Part shown: positions 19,432 to 26,595 of the stretch, in pieces
How positions within the stretch are numbered: the first letter of the stretch is position 1
Layout of the letters: each line of letters opens with the position of its first letter
Virus record (IMG/VR): IMGVR_UViG_3300025759_000063
Coordinates: 48,202-112,201 of that record
Reading direction: 5' to 3' (one strand)
DNA: 64,000 nucleotides
From: a virus
Notes under the pieces: generated by a model
Told to the model about the DNA's origin: nothing
The model's database searches: none
The model's input: only the letters and a program-made list of their open reading frames with translations
Translations under genes and position numbers: made by a program

Positions 19432-19640
19432 TCATCATAAACTCTACATTCAAGTGCATCGGGGTTTGCATCACAATAAAGTTCTAATGGAGTTGGATCG
19501 TGGTCATCATTTGGATGATTCTTTTTGTATTCTTTAAGAGCTTCTAATTCCTCTTCAGTATGCCTGCGAGACTGTGCAGAAATCATTGGATTGTCAAGGA
19601 TAGATTGATCCTTTTCAATATGTTTGTCGATGTTTTCCAT
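19428..19640 (-). CDS. cp12: CP12-like Calvin-cycle inhibitor
   Basis: 70 residues. The C-terminus LELYCDANPDALECRVYDD (Cys56, Cys65) is the CP12 signature that docks into GAPDH and forms the redox disulfide. The N-terminal Cys pair of host CP12 (PRK-binding side) is absent, as in other phage CP12 proteins. Host CP12 brings PRK and GAPDH together and shuts the Calvin cycle in the dark; the phage copy is thought to redirect NADPH and carbon to the pentose phosphate pathway for nucleotide synthesis. A late-type promoter lies 19 nt upstream. Its stop codon is part of element copy 16. Confidence 0.9.
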   Translation of the reverse strand: MENIDKHIEKDQSILDNPMISAQSRRHTEEELEALKEYKKNHPNDDHDPTPLELYCDANPDALECRVYDD

Positions 19641-19658
19641 TTGTCTTTTTGTTTCTTA

Positions 19659-19666
19659 TATTTATT
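19659..19666 (-). promoter_or_regulatory. Late promoter (AATAAATA) before cp12
   Basis: Exact NATAAATA match, 19 nt upstream of the cp12 ATG. It may extend cp12 expression to late infection. Confidence 0.6.
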
Positions 19667-19671
19667 TTTAA

Positions 19672-19893
19672 TTAACCACCTTTTTCTTTCATACTTCGCA
19701 CCAAATACTCAGTAAACCTTTCCATTCGTGAAGGGCAAACTGCCTGAGGATATTGATTGATTGCATCCTTAAGTGCAACCAATTCATTCCACTCTTCTTC
19801 TGATAATTTTGTTTTGCCGCTAGGAGGAGTAATTGTCATGGTTGTGTCAGAATACCCTAACATTCTATCAGTATTTAATGCAGAACTTAGCAT
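19672..19893 (-). CDS. Small conserved protein (73 aa)
   Basis: C-terminal core KLSEEEWNELVALKDAINQY and RMERFTEYLVRSMKEKGG is characteristic of a small helical cyanophage protein. The start is uncertain: ATG at 19893 (73 aa) or at 19839 (MTITPPSGKTKLSEEEW, 55 aa). Function unknown; upstream neighbour of cp12. Confidence 0.75.
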   Translation of the reverse strand: MLSSALNTDRMLGYSDTTMTITPPSGKTKLSEEEWNELVALKDAINQYPQAVCPSRMERFTEYLVRSMKEKGG

Positions 19894-19927
19894 TCTTAAT
19901 GTTTTCTTTGGGATTGGTTAAAATATC

Positions 19928-20152
19928 TTAATCAGTAAAGAATGGTCCAAAGTTTCCACTGCTGCCTGGTTTTCTGTCTTCAAGCATATCTAAAATGTTT
20001 TCAAACTTTTTCAGTTTTTCAATATCATAAAGAACCTTTGAGATTTGTTGAATCACCAAAGGTTTTTCATTTGTTGCAGCTGATTTGATTGCAGACCTGA
20101 GTGCAGATTCTGCATCAAGTAAATGGTCAAGTGTATTCTTTGAGAGTGTCAT
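19928..20152 (-). CDS. Small helical protein (74 aa)
   Basis: 74 residues: MTLSKNTLDHLLDAESALRS, two further helices (VIQQISKVLYDIEKLKKF, ILDMLEDRK) and a Gly/Phe tail. The start overlaps the previous stop (TAATG). Function unknown. Confidence 0.75.
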   Translation of the reverse strand: MTLSKNTLDHLLDAESALRSAIKSAATNEKPLVIQQISKVLYDIEKLKKFENILDMLEDRKPGSSGNFGPFFTD

Positions 20153-20280
20153 TAACTTTCAGTTTTCTCTTTGTTTAGTTCTACATTGTGCCAATAGATC
20201 TCAAGTGCTTTCACAGATTCGGGAGTTTCTTCCCATTCCCAAGTGTCACCTTTGGTACTTACATATGTACGTGTTGCCAT
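20152..20280 (-). CDS. Small protein (42 aa)
   Basis: ATG 20278-20280, TAA 20152-20154. MATRTYVSTKGDTWEWEETP, then a helix VKALEIYWHNVELNKEK. The 'VSTKGDTWEWEETPE' opening is common in small cyanophage proteins; function unknown. Coupled to the next gene by TAATG. Confidence 0.75.
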   Translation of the reverse strand: MATRTYVSTKGDTWEWEETPESVKALEIYWHNVELNKEKTES

Positions 20281-20329
20281 ACTATTCCTCCAAAATTAAA
20301 TTATAAAACAAAATAAGAAAAAAGTCAAA

Positions 20330-22909
20330 TTATACAGTAACTGCATATTTTACAACCTTTATTTCTGCTGATGTTGCATTTGCCATATCAACTTGTAAAA
20401 GTAAATTTGACCCACTTATTGTTGTTGAGAATGTGGCAAGATAGTTATTGGTTGCAACAGATCCACTCTCAACCAAACTTGCAGTAGAATCATTGTGAAT
20501 GACTAACAAATCCGTACATTGATAATCATTTCCTTGTGATATTTGAACTTGGTATCTAGCAGATCTATATGTTGATATTGGGAATGAATCTATTGTGGAT
20601 GTGGTAAGAGTCGATAATTGAGTTACTGCTGTTCCTATTCCAAGAATGTCAGAAAGATTCATAGAACCACCAGCAACGGTGGCATATCCAACATCATCGA
20701 CAAAGGCACTTAACCCCGTTGGTGCATTTGTCAAATCAGTATAGTCACCAGAGAATGTGGATATAGAAACTAAGTTGTTTACATATCCTTCTGTTGCATA
20801 ACCAACCACAATACTAGATGTTACAAATCCTACGTCATTTGAGAAAGAACTTAATGCCGTTGGAGTATTCGTTAAGTCTCCATAGTCTCCCGAGAATGTG
20901 GATATAGAAACTAAGTTGTTTACATATCCTTCTGTTGCATATCCTGTAACTACACTAGAAGTTACAAAACCAACATCATTACTAAATGAACTTAATGAAG
21001 TTGGTGTGTTTACAAGGTCGTTATAGTCACCCGAGAATGTAGATATGGAAACTAAGTTGTTTACATATCCTTCTGTTGCATATCCTACAACAATACTAGA
21101 AGTTACAAATCCTACATCATTACTAAATGAACTTAATCCTACTGGTGTGTTGGTAAGATCGTTGTAGTTTCCGGAGAATGTAGATACTGCAACGTGCTGT
21201 AAAACGTAACCTTCTGTTGCGTGACCAACAAGAGATGCAGCAGTAATAAATCCCAAATCATTTGAGAAAGAACTTAATCCTACTGGTGTGTTGGTAAGAT
21301 CATTGTAGTTTCCAGAGAATGTAGATATGGAAACAAGATTGTTTACATAAGTTTCGGTGACATATCCAACCAAATTGGGTGGAGTGTAAGTGAAAACACC
21401 AGTGGTATCATCATAAGAAAGATTTGCTGTTCCTGGAGAACCTACTGTTACAGAAAAAGCATCAAGATCAGCACCACCGCCTCCACCACCACCTACAACA
21501 GTTTCAAATACAAACTTACGTGAAGGATGATCATATTTCAGAAACTTACCATTATACGCAGATGGATTTGTTGCAATACCAACAACATCATCCAGATATT
21601 TAAGTTGTGTTTCTCCGCCACCACCAAGAGTAGACAACTGATGTTGAATTCTATTGATAAATGTTCTGTAATGTTCTTGAAGTTGTTTAAACGTAACAAA
21701 ATTCTGATCCAATGGGGTCAAAGGATCTTTATTGTCAGTTTGTGGAGGTTCTGTAATAGTTTCTTGAAGATATTCTTTTTGAGACTCATTAAAGTGCTCA
21801 AAGATTTCTTCCAAATGCTTAATCTTATCATTTAAAAGTGCATTACTTTTCTGATAATTTTCATAGAGTTTTTCCAACTCTTTCTTATCAGTTTTCTTTG
21901 CAGAAATTACTTTCTTAGATAGACTATCAAAGTTACTCTTTAATGATTCTATTTCCTCATCATAGCATTTTACCTCAGGCAATACCTGCAGTTCCGGAAT
22001 TGAATTCTTAATCTCAACAATCTTTTGACTGATGATATTAAGTTCTTCATCATAATACTTTGGTTCGGGAAGAAGATTGATAGATTCCTTTAATTCGCCA
22101 ATCTTACTCTCAATCTCAACAATTTGATCATCATAATACCTAACTTCCGGAAACTCAGGAATTGTTGGAATACTTGAGTTTACTTGATCTATCTTCTCAT
22201 GGAGATGAATTATATTTTCATCATAATACTTAATCTCAGGAACTACAGGAATTGAAGCATTAACTTCCGCAAGTCTTTGCTCAATCTTACTAATCTGCTC
22301 ATCATAACACTTTACTTCAGGAAGACTCTCAATCTGATTCTTAATAGAATCAATTGTAGTCAGAAGTTCTTCAAGCTCTCTATCATAATATTTGATTTCA
22401 GGAACTACTGGAATTGAATTCTTAACTTCTACAATTACATTTCTAAGTTGATCTAAATCCTCATCATAAAGGATTGGTTCAGGTATCTTTGGAATTTCAG
22501 ACCTGATACCGTCAATCTCTTCTCTTAAGATAAAAAGATTTTTGTAGATGTAAGTTGCATCAAATTTATCTTCTTTAATTCTATCAATATAAGATTTTAA
22601 TTCATCAATTTTACTATCGTATTTTGCAGTACTTACAATATTTTCTCTTATTTGATCTATGTTACTTGATATATTATAGACCAATTCTTCTATATTTTTC
22701 TTCTCAGGTTCTTCTTTAATATAGTCGTCTTCTAAAACTACTTCTACTTCTTTCGCAATTTTTATATCATTGAATAAAAGTTTTGGACTTAATAATTTTT
22801 TATTATTTGCATTATTATCTTCAATTATTTTTTGGCATTCTAATTCATCCAAAAGATCTAATCTTTTTTCTTCAAATAATTCTTTTGGAGATTTTATTTT
22901 TTTAGACAT
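20330..22909 (-). CDS. Long coiled-coil fibre protein with ISTFSGDY repeats
   Basis: About 859 residues from the ATG at 22907-22909 (MSKKIKSPKELFEEKRLD), chosen because a late promoter at 22952 leaves a normal leader; the in-frame ATG 10 codons upstream would have almost none. Residues ~140-370 are a shaft of irregular repeats, each with 'PE.KYYDE.I..L...I..I' (about seven copies). A glycine-rich hinge (GGGGGGG, about 475) follows, then five 47-residue repeats containing STFSGDYNDLTNTP and LSSFSNDVGFVTSS. The C-terminal ~100 residues form a beta-rich cap. Likely a trimeric virion fibre or whisker. Confidence 0.8.
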   Translation of the reverse strand: MSKKIKSPKELFEEKRLDLLDELECQKIIEDNNANNKKLLSPKLLFNDIKIAKEVEVVLEDDYIKEEPEKKNIEELVYNISSNIDQIRENIVSTAKYDSKIDELKSYIDRIKEDKFDATYIYKNLFILREEIDGIRSEIPKIPEPILYDEDLDQLRNVIVEVKNSIPVVPEIKYYDRELEELLTTIDSIKNQIESLPEVKCYDEQISKIEQRLAEVNASIPVVPEIKYYDENIIHLHEKIDQVNSSIPTIPEFPEVRYYDDQIVEIESKIGELKESINLLPEPKYYDEELNIISQKIVEIKNSIPELQVLPEVKCYDEEIESLKSNFDSLSKKVISAKKTDKKELEKLYENYQKSNALLNDKIKHLEEIFEHFNESQKEYLQETITEPPQTDNKDPLTPLDQNFVTFKQLQEHYRTFINRIQHQLSTLGGGGETQLKYLDDVVGIATNPSAYNGKFLKYDHPSRKFVFETVVGGGGGGGADLDAFSVTVGSPGTANLSYDDTTGVFTYTPPNLVGYVTETYVNNLVSISTFSGNYNDLTNTPVGLSSFSNDLGFITAASLVGHATEGYVLQHVAVSTFSGNYNDLTNTPVGLSSFSNDVGFVTSSIVVGYATEGYVNNLVSISTFSGDYNDLVNTPTSLSSFSNDVGFVTSSVVTGYATEGYVNNLVSISTFSGDYGDLTNTPTALSSFSNDVGFVTSSIVVGYATEGYVNNLVSISTFSGDYTDLTNAPTGLSAFVDDVGYATVAGGSMNLSDILGIGTAVTQLSTLTTSTIDSFPISTYRSARYQVQISQGNDYQCTDLLVIHNDSTASLVESGSVATNNYLATFSTTISGSNLLLQVDMANATSAEIKVVKYAVTV
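20690..21330 (-). repeat. 141-bp tandem repeats (47 aa) in the fibre gene
   Basis: About five copies of a 141-bp unit (e.g. GAGAATGTGGATATAGAAAC recurring every 141 bp from about 20752) with near-identical DNA, so they can recombine and change fibre length. Confidence 0.85.
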
Positions 22910-22951
22910 AAATTCTGCGTCAGATCTTTTTTCCATCATTTTGATTTTAAA

Positions 22952-22959
22952 TATTTATT
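22952..22959 (-). promoter_or_regulatory. Late promoter (AATAAATA)
   Basis: Exact match, 43 nt upstream of the preferred start of the coiled-coil fibre gene. Confidence 0.75.
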
Positions 22960-23296
22960 ATGAAGGAAGAGTCGCAGATCCATTTACTATTGCATTTCCC
23001 TCAAATCTTTTGGTTCTTTTTCCTGCTGGGGAAATTAAAAATATATCATAATAGTATCTACCAGGATCTAAGTTTTTTGTGACAGAAGATCCCAGAGATA
23101 CTGTTGTAATACCAAGTGTGGTATCTATTGTTGGATTTAAATTGTAAGAAGTAGTAGCACCAGGATGCTTTTTCAGATTCGATTCAACAGTATAAGATGC
23201 AAGACTTGGGATACTATTATCGGGATTCAGAATCTTAAAAGTAGAATCAAAATCCTCTCCCTGCTCAATTACAATATTAACTGCTAAAGTTGACAT
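22958..23296 (-). CDS. Virion-associated beta-rich protein (112 aa)
   Basis: 112 residues: MSTLAVNIVIEQGEDFDSTF, then LASYTVESNLKKHP, GRYYYDIFLISPAGKRTKR and FEGNAIVNGSATLPS. This is the layout of small immunoglobulin-like or jelly-roll domains found in fibre accessory proteins ('V..G.DF..TF.I.....P.....Y......'). Sits directly upstream of the fibre gene and behind a late-promoter variant, so probably a fibre-associated or hinge protein. Confidence 0.7.
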   Translation of the reverse strand: MSTLAVNIVIEQGEDFDSTFKILNPDNSIPSLASYTVESNLKKHPGATTSYNLNPTIDTTLGITTVSLGSSVTKNLDPGRYYYDIFLISPAGKRTKRFEGNAIVNGSATLPS

Positions 23297-23320
23297 CTCT
23301 CGTAACTACTATCCTAATCA

Positions 23321-23327
23321 TATTTAG
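23321..23327 (-). promoter_or_regulatory. Late-promoter variant CTAAATA
   Basis: CTAAATA on the minus strand, 24 nt before the ATG of the 112-aa gene. Confidence 0.5.
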
Positions 23328-23337
23328 TTTATGATTC

Positions 23338-23553
23338 TTACAACTTACCACCAACAGTTCCTTCATGAGTGACTGAATCTCCCCAACCGTCTTGTCGCAT
23401 TTTTAAAAAAAATCTTGTGGCGCTCACGCAGTTTTTCTCAGTAAGTGATGTAAGAATACATTTACCATCTTTGTCATAAGAGTTCCACATTTTCCAACGT
23501 GATTGCTCCACATAGAAAGCACCATCATCATAAAATTGTTTTTCTTCGGGCAT
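23338..23553 (-). CDS. Conserved small protein (71 aa)
   Basis: 71 residues: MPEEKQFYDDGAFYVEQSRW, then MWNSYDKDGKCILTSLTEKN and an end GTVGGKL. The 'FYDDGAFYVE..KWKMW.SYD..G...TSLTE' form is a widespread cyanophage protein of unknown function. Upstream neighbour overlaps by 26 nt. Confidence 0.8.
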   Translation of the reverse strand: MPEEKQFYDDGAFYVEQSRWKMWNSYDKDGKCILTSLTEKNCVSATRFFLKMRQDGWGDSVTHEGTVGGKL

Positions 23554-23701
23554 TTTGATAGTTTGAGAGTTGACGTTTAACTTCGACTTCGATACTTACA
23601 AGTTTATTGTGAAGAAATTGTTCGTACTCATTTCCTTCAAATAAATTGCAAAGATTATTCACCTGAACAAGAGCAAGGTGAAGTTTCATTTCATCGGTCA
23701 T
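23528..23701 (-). CDS. Small helical protein (57 aa)
   Basis: ATG 23699-23701, TGA 23528-23530. MTDEMKLHLALVQVNNLCNL, then NEYEQFLHNKLVSIEVEVKR and a basic tail. A typical small cyanophage protein ('L.LALVQV.NLCNL...NEY..F'). It overlaps genes at both ends. Confidence 0.75.
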   Translation of the reverse strand: MTDEMKLHLALVQVNNLCNLFEGNEYEQFLHNKLVSIEVEVKRQLSNYQNARRKTIL

Positions 23702-23879
23702 TTTTTACCCATGCCCTTTCTCTTTCTTCCAGAAGTCTTGTCATTGCTGCTAGTGTTTCGAGTGGAATCCATGCGGGTTCCTCTTTTGCGAACTGGACTT
23801 GAACTTCTGTTACTTTTCGGTTGAGACTTTTGCTCCAGGTTTCTCTTGTGAGTTTTACGTGTGCGATTGGGTTTTCCAT
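23691..23879 (-). CDS. Small protein (62 aa), overlapping in another frame
   Basis: Start at ATG 23877-23879: MENPIAHVKLTRETWSKSLN, then VQVQFAKEEPAWIPLETLAA and MTRLLEERERAW. Reads as a normal folded small protein. Nearly the whole gene overlaps, in a different frame, the basic C-terminal half of the 23698-24036 gene. Confidence 0.65.
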   Translation of the reverse strand: MENPIAHVKLTRETWSKSLNRKVTEVQVQFAKEEPAWIPLETLAAMTRLLEERERAWVKNDR

Positions 23880-24036
23880 TTTTATAATCAAGTTTAATTT
23901 CTTTTGGTTTAAGTTTGTGTCTGTCTATGTATTTGTCAAGATGTTCCTGACATGAAAACCAACAGACTTTACCATCATCTTTGTGCTCCAATCGGAACCC
24001 AAAGGTTTCATAAGGAAACAAATTAACCTCTTTCAT
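23698..24036 (-). CDS. Protein with conserved N-terminus and long basic overlapping tail (112 aa)
   Basis: N-terminal ~50 residues (MKEVNLFPYETFGFRLEH, VCWFSCQEHLDKYIDRHKLK) match a familiar small cyanophage protein. The remaining ~60 residues are a Lys/Arg/Ser/Asn-rich, disordered tail that lies over the 62-aa gene in another frame. The tail may be an accidental extension after loss of the original stop. The stop overlaps the neighbouring genes. Confidence 0.65.
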   Translation of the reverse strand: MKEVNLFPYETFGFRLEHKDDGKVCWFSCQEHLDKYIDRHKLKPKEIKLDYKNGKPNRTRKTHKRNLEQKSQPKSNRSSSPVRKRGTRMDSTRNTSSNDKTSGRKRKGMGKK

Positions 24037-24476
24037 TTATGCTCCCAAAAATCATCCCAATCTTTCTTGGTAGATGCAATATCAATTTTAGCACGTTGAT
24101 TGTAGTATTCTGCTTCACGCAGATTATAATCACGACACTTTTCTTTTTCCTGATCTGATGCTGCTTTATCGCACATTGCATTCAGTTCTTCTTCTGTATA
24201 ATTTGTATTAAACTGAATAATACTTCTATCAGAAAGACTAAAATCACCAACTGGACTTGGAGTATCTCCAGTAATCAATGACATTGCCAGATTTACCTTT
24301 TCTAATTTCTTGTGATGATACTCCTTCCAGTCTTTCAAAGCATCCATTAGATCTGTGAAGAATGTCACACTCGAATAGTTATCATCATCAAGATACTCTC
24401 CAACTATATCAAAAAGACGACACTTCATGTTTTGATGAAGCAAGTCAACTGTTTTTGAATCAATTTCCTTTGTCAT
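24033..24476 (-). CDS. Hypothetical protein (147 aa)
   Basis: Start at ATG 24474-24476 with a good Shine-Dalgarno (GAGGAG). 147 residues: MTKEIDSKTVDLLHQNMKCR, helical, acidic, with EEYHHKKLEKVNLAMSL-like helix (DWKEYHHKKLEKVNLAM) and a charged C-terminal helix ending DFWEHK. No domain recognised. Overlaps the previous gene by 17 nt and the next by 4 nt. Confidence 0.75.
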   Translation of the reverse strand: MTKEIDSKTVDLLHQNMKCRLFDIVGEYLDDDNYSSVTFFTDLMDALKDWKEYHHKKLEKVNLAMSLITGDTPSPVGDFSLSDRSIIQFNTNYTEEELNAMCDKAASDQEKEKCRDYNLREAEYYNQRAKIDIASTKKDWDDFWEHK

Positions 24477-24627
24477 TGAGTTTCTCCTCAAGTTCTTCAA
24501 TTCTAACATAAAGATCTTCGATTAGTGAAGTGAGATTGTAAAAGTTGACTTTTCCAAACTCATAGTATCCATTGTCTGCTGTAATTTCACCGAAGATTTC
24601 TCTCCATTTATGTGTTCTTTCAGTCAT
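24460..24627 (-). CDS. Small coiled-coil protein (55 aa)
   Basis: ATG 24625-24627, TGA 24460-24462. MTERTHKWREIFGEITADNG, then YYEFGKVNFYNLTSLIEDLY and a leucine-heptad end VRIEELEEKLND. A familiar cyanophage small protein; function unknown. Its start overlaps the upstream stop (TGATG). Confidence 0.75.
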   Translation of the reverse strand: MTERTHKWREIFGEITADNGYYEFGKVNFYNLTSLIEDLYVRIEELEEKLNDKGN

Positions 24628-24755
24628 CACAAGTGTCCATAGTTTTGTTGGTAATAAAGGAATCTTTGCATTGATGGTCTAATACCTAAACTCTCACAAC
24701 ATCTCAAATAAGAGATGAATTCATACCAAGGTGCTGTAGGATCAGTGTCCGCCAT
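24627..24755 (-). CDS. Small protein (42 aa)
   Basis: ATG 24753-24755, TGA 24627-24629. MADTDPTAPWYEFISYLRCC, then ESLGIRPSMQRFLYYQQNYG. Soluble, aromatic. Real by tight coupling on both sides; function unknown. Confidence 0.7.
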   Translation of the reverse strand: MADTDPTAPWYEFISYLRCCESLGIRPSMQRFLYYQQNYGHL

Positions 24756-24951
24756 ATCTACACCTCATTGTGTGAAGATACTTAAGAACTTCTTCTCGAA
24801 CTTCCATCAGTTCATTGTAACACTTTTGATTGTGTGCACATTGGCGAAGTGATGAATCTGGTTTGTGAACAGATTCGATAAAGATGTCAAGTCCCCTCAA
24901 CATCTTATCTTCTTTAGATTCACCGTCAGGAATACTGTTCTGGTCTTTCAT
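24742..24951 (-). CDS. Small helical protein (69 aa)
   Basis: 69 residues: acidic N-terminus MKDQNSIPDGESKEDKML, then LRQCAHNQKCYNELMEVREE and VLKYLHTMRCRYGGH. The 'LRQCAHN..CYNELMEVR..VL..LHTMR' helix is a recurrent cyanophage pattern. Overlaps the next gene by 14 nt. Confidence 0.75.
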   Translation of the reverse strand: MKDQNSIPDGESKEDKMLRGLDIFIESVHKPDSSLRQCAHNQKCYNELMEVREEVLKYLHTMRCRYGGH

Positions 24952-25109
24952 TTGGATTCTAGTTCAATGGGACAATCTGAGTATTCCTTGAGAGTTTGTA
25001 GAATCTCTTGCTTTTCTGATTGGGTGATAGAATTGTTATCAAACATTCTGTTTGCAATTCTATTGAAATCGGAGCAAGAAAGTTCTAGAGACAGCATTAA
25101 CTCTAACAT
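24948..25109 (-). CDS. Small helical protein (53 aa)
   Basis: ATG 25107-25109 behind a strong Shine-Dalgarno (GGAGG, about 7 nt). MLELMLSLELSCSDFNRIAN, then a second helix SEKQEILQTLKEYSDC. Two-helix protein; function unknown. Ends in an ATGA overlap with the next gene. Confidence 0.75.
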   Translation of the reverse strand: MLELMLSLELSCSDFNRIANRMFDNNSITQSEKQEILQTLKEYSDCPIELESK

Positions 25110-25130
25110 GGCAATCCTCCAGGATTACAT

Positions 25131-25325
25131 CTATTTAACAACCTCCCAATGGTCATCAGATCCCTCACTCATCCAGAACCAGTATTTGCCACTGATAGAT
25201 GCAAGAAACATCTTCCCATCTTTACGATTCTCCACTCTACATGTATGAAGGCTATTCATCATGTTAGCAAAACGATTTTTTGCCTTTGATGACTTCGGTT
25301 TGACGCAAATTAGATCAGTTTTCAT
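25131..25325 (-). CDS. Small conserved protein (64 aa)
   Basis: 64 residues: MKTDLICVKPKSSKAKNRFA, then MMNSLHTCRVENRKDGKMFL and KYWFWMSEGSDDHWEVVK. Basic first half, aromatic end; a common cyanophage small protein. First gene after element copy 17 (16 nt), heading a six-gene coupled run down to 23.3 kb. Confidence 0.8.
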   Translation of the reverse strand: MKTDLICVKPKSSKAKNRFANMMNSLHTCRVENRKDGKMFLASISGKYWFWMSEGSDDHWEVVK

Positions 25326-25340
25326 TTGGGTGGTGGAATC

Positions 25341-25368
25341 TAATACTAGAACAGTTTAAGTGGCTCAG
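25341..25368 (-). promoter_or_regulatory. 28-bp intercistronic promoter-like element, copy 17
   Basis: Variant box ACTTAAACTGT, -10 TATTAG, directly after a strong terminator, so it must start its own transcript. ATG 16 nt away. Confidence 0.8.
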
Positions 25369-25370
25369 AT

Positions 25371-25393
25371 AAAAAAAGAGACCCGAAAGTCTC
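25371..25393 (-). terminator. Rho-independent terminator
   Basis: Minus strand GAGAC-TTTCGG-GTCTC followed by seven T, 6 nt after the ParB-like gene and immediately before element copy 17. Confidence 0.92.
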
Positions 25394-25399
25394 ATTTCT

Positions 25400-26491
25400 T
25401 CACAATTTATCCAGAGGAATCAAACGATTCATAGAGCGAAGTTCTTTGTGCTTCTCATCATCAGCAAACTGGGGAATTGCGCCAATGATAGTGAAAGGAC
25501 GCTCGGAAGGGAGAGCAATTTGAATTCCTGCCAACTGACTATTGATCAATTTAATAGTTTGAGCATAGAACATCTCAAGATCATTGGTAAAGTTCTTTAC
25601 TTCTTCACGCAACTTGTCAGCAGTTTTTTCAGTACAGTAAAGAACAATATGAGTGTGATGACCCTGAGTAGTATTTGCAAGAATTTGGTCAACCCAGCAG
25701 CGCCGAGCATTAGTCTTACCAGTAGAATAAAGAACCAACTGATTCTCATTCAAAGGATTGGGGGTGTCTGGAAGAGAAATTCCCAGAGATTTGACTTCTT
25801 TACAATCTTCAAGGTACTCAATCCACTCAGAACGAGTCTTATCAATAATAATTGGGTCACCATCTGGTGTAGACTCTTTAAGAATACGATTAGAAATCTT
25901 TGTAATTGTACCCGCAATATTACTATAGAAACTTTCAATTCCAACTTCAGTATAAAGCCAGGTATCAATAGATGCCTGATCGCAGTTAAGAAGTCCTTTG
26001 CTAACCATTGCACAACCAGCAGTCACAAAGTCGTTCATATTTGCACGACGAGCAACCAAGTGATTGTTGGCAATCAGACCATTAACAATATCAGATGCTT
26101 CTTCGTTGACTTCTTCATCATATGAGAAGATAGCAACAAGAATATATTTCCAACCCGCAACAAGTGCTGCACGAATACGGGTACGACCATCTTTAATTTT
26201 TCCTTTAGTAGAGACGATTGGTGGGAATGGATTATAATCCCAACCGTGCTCTTCATAACTATATGCAATATCATCAGTAGCATCATCCTTATTCTGCTCA
26301 CTGCGAACTGCAACGTTATTCAATTCATCATCATAAAGTTTGTAACCAGAAATATCAATCTTGGCAAATTTTACAAACTTTCCATATTTTTGCTTGGCAT
26401 TTAGTTGTTCTTTAGACCAACGACCCTCATATTGCTTAGGATCAAGGTCTGCGCAAGTAACCTTACCGAATCCAACTCCAGCAGTAGACAT
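25400..26491 (-). CDS. ParB-like protein
   Basis: Start at ATG 26489-26491 with GGAG 9 nt upstream; 363 residues. Residues ~85-125 (FPPIVSTKGKIKDGRTRIRAALVAGW, given here in parts: PPIVSTKG, KDGRTRIRAALVAGW) resemble the ParB/sulfiredoxin N-terminal fold, where a 'DG..R..A...G' loop binds a nucleotide. The rest is helical and unassigned. Phages use such proteins as CTPase/nuclease relatives or transcription factors. Element copy 18 is upstream (68 nt), a strong terminator downstream, so it is monocistronic. Confidence 0.65.
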   Translation of the reverse strand: MSTAGVGFGKVTCADLDPKQYEGRWSKEQLNAKQKYGKFVKFAKIDISGYKLYDDELNNVAVRSEQNKDDATDDIAYSYEEHGWDYNPFPPIVSTKGKIKDGRTRIRAALVAGWKYILVAIFSYDEEVNEEASDIVNGLIANNHLVARRANMNDFVTAGCAMVSKGLLNCDQASIDTWLYTEVGIESFYSNIAGTITKISNRILKESTPDGDPIIIDKTRSEWIEYLEDCKEVKSLGISLPDTPNPLNENQLVLYSTGKTNARRCWVDQILANTTQGHHTHIVLYCTEKTADKLREEVKNFTNDLEMFYAQTIKLINSQLAGIQIALPSERPFTIIGAIPQFADDEKHKELRSMNRLIPLDKL

Positions 26492-26558
26492 AATAATTTG
26501 CTCCAATAGCATTTTGTAAAGGATGTAAGAGAGGAAACTGCCAGAGGCATCTCCCTCA

Positions 26559-26586
26559 CATCACTAGAACATTTTAAGGGGCTCAG
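26559..26586 (-). promoter_or_regulatory. 28-bp intercistronic promoter-like element, copy 18
   Basis: Diverged copy (CTTAAAATGT; -10 TGTGAG) with the longest distance (68 nt) to its downstream ATG. Confidence 0.6.
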
Positions 26587-26595
26587 TGAGATTTG

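Noticed and set aside
25448-26125. 225-codon plus-strand open frame opposite the ParB-like gene
   Set aside because: Shadow frame: composition follows the opposite codons, no start signals, and all credible genes in the window are on the minus strand.
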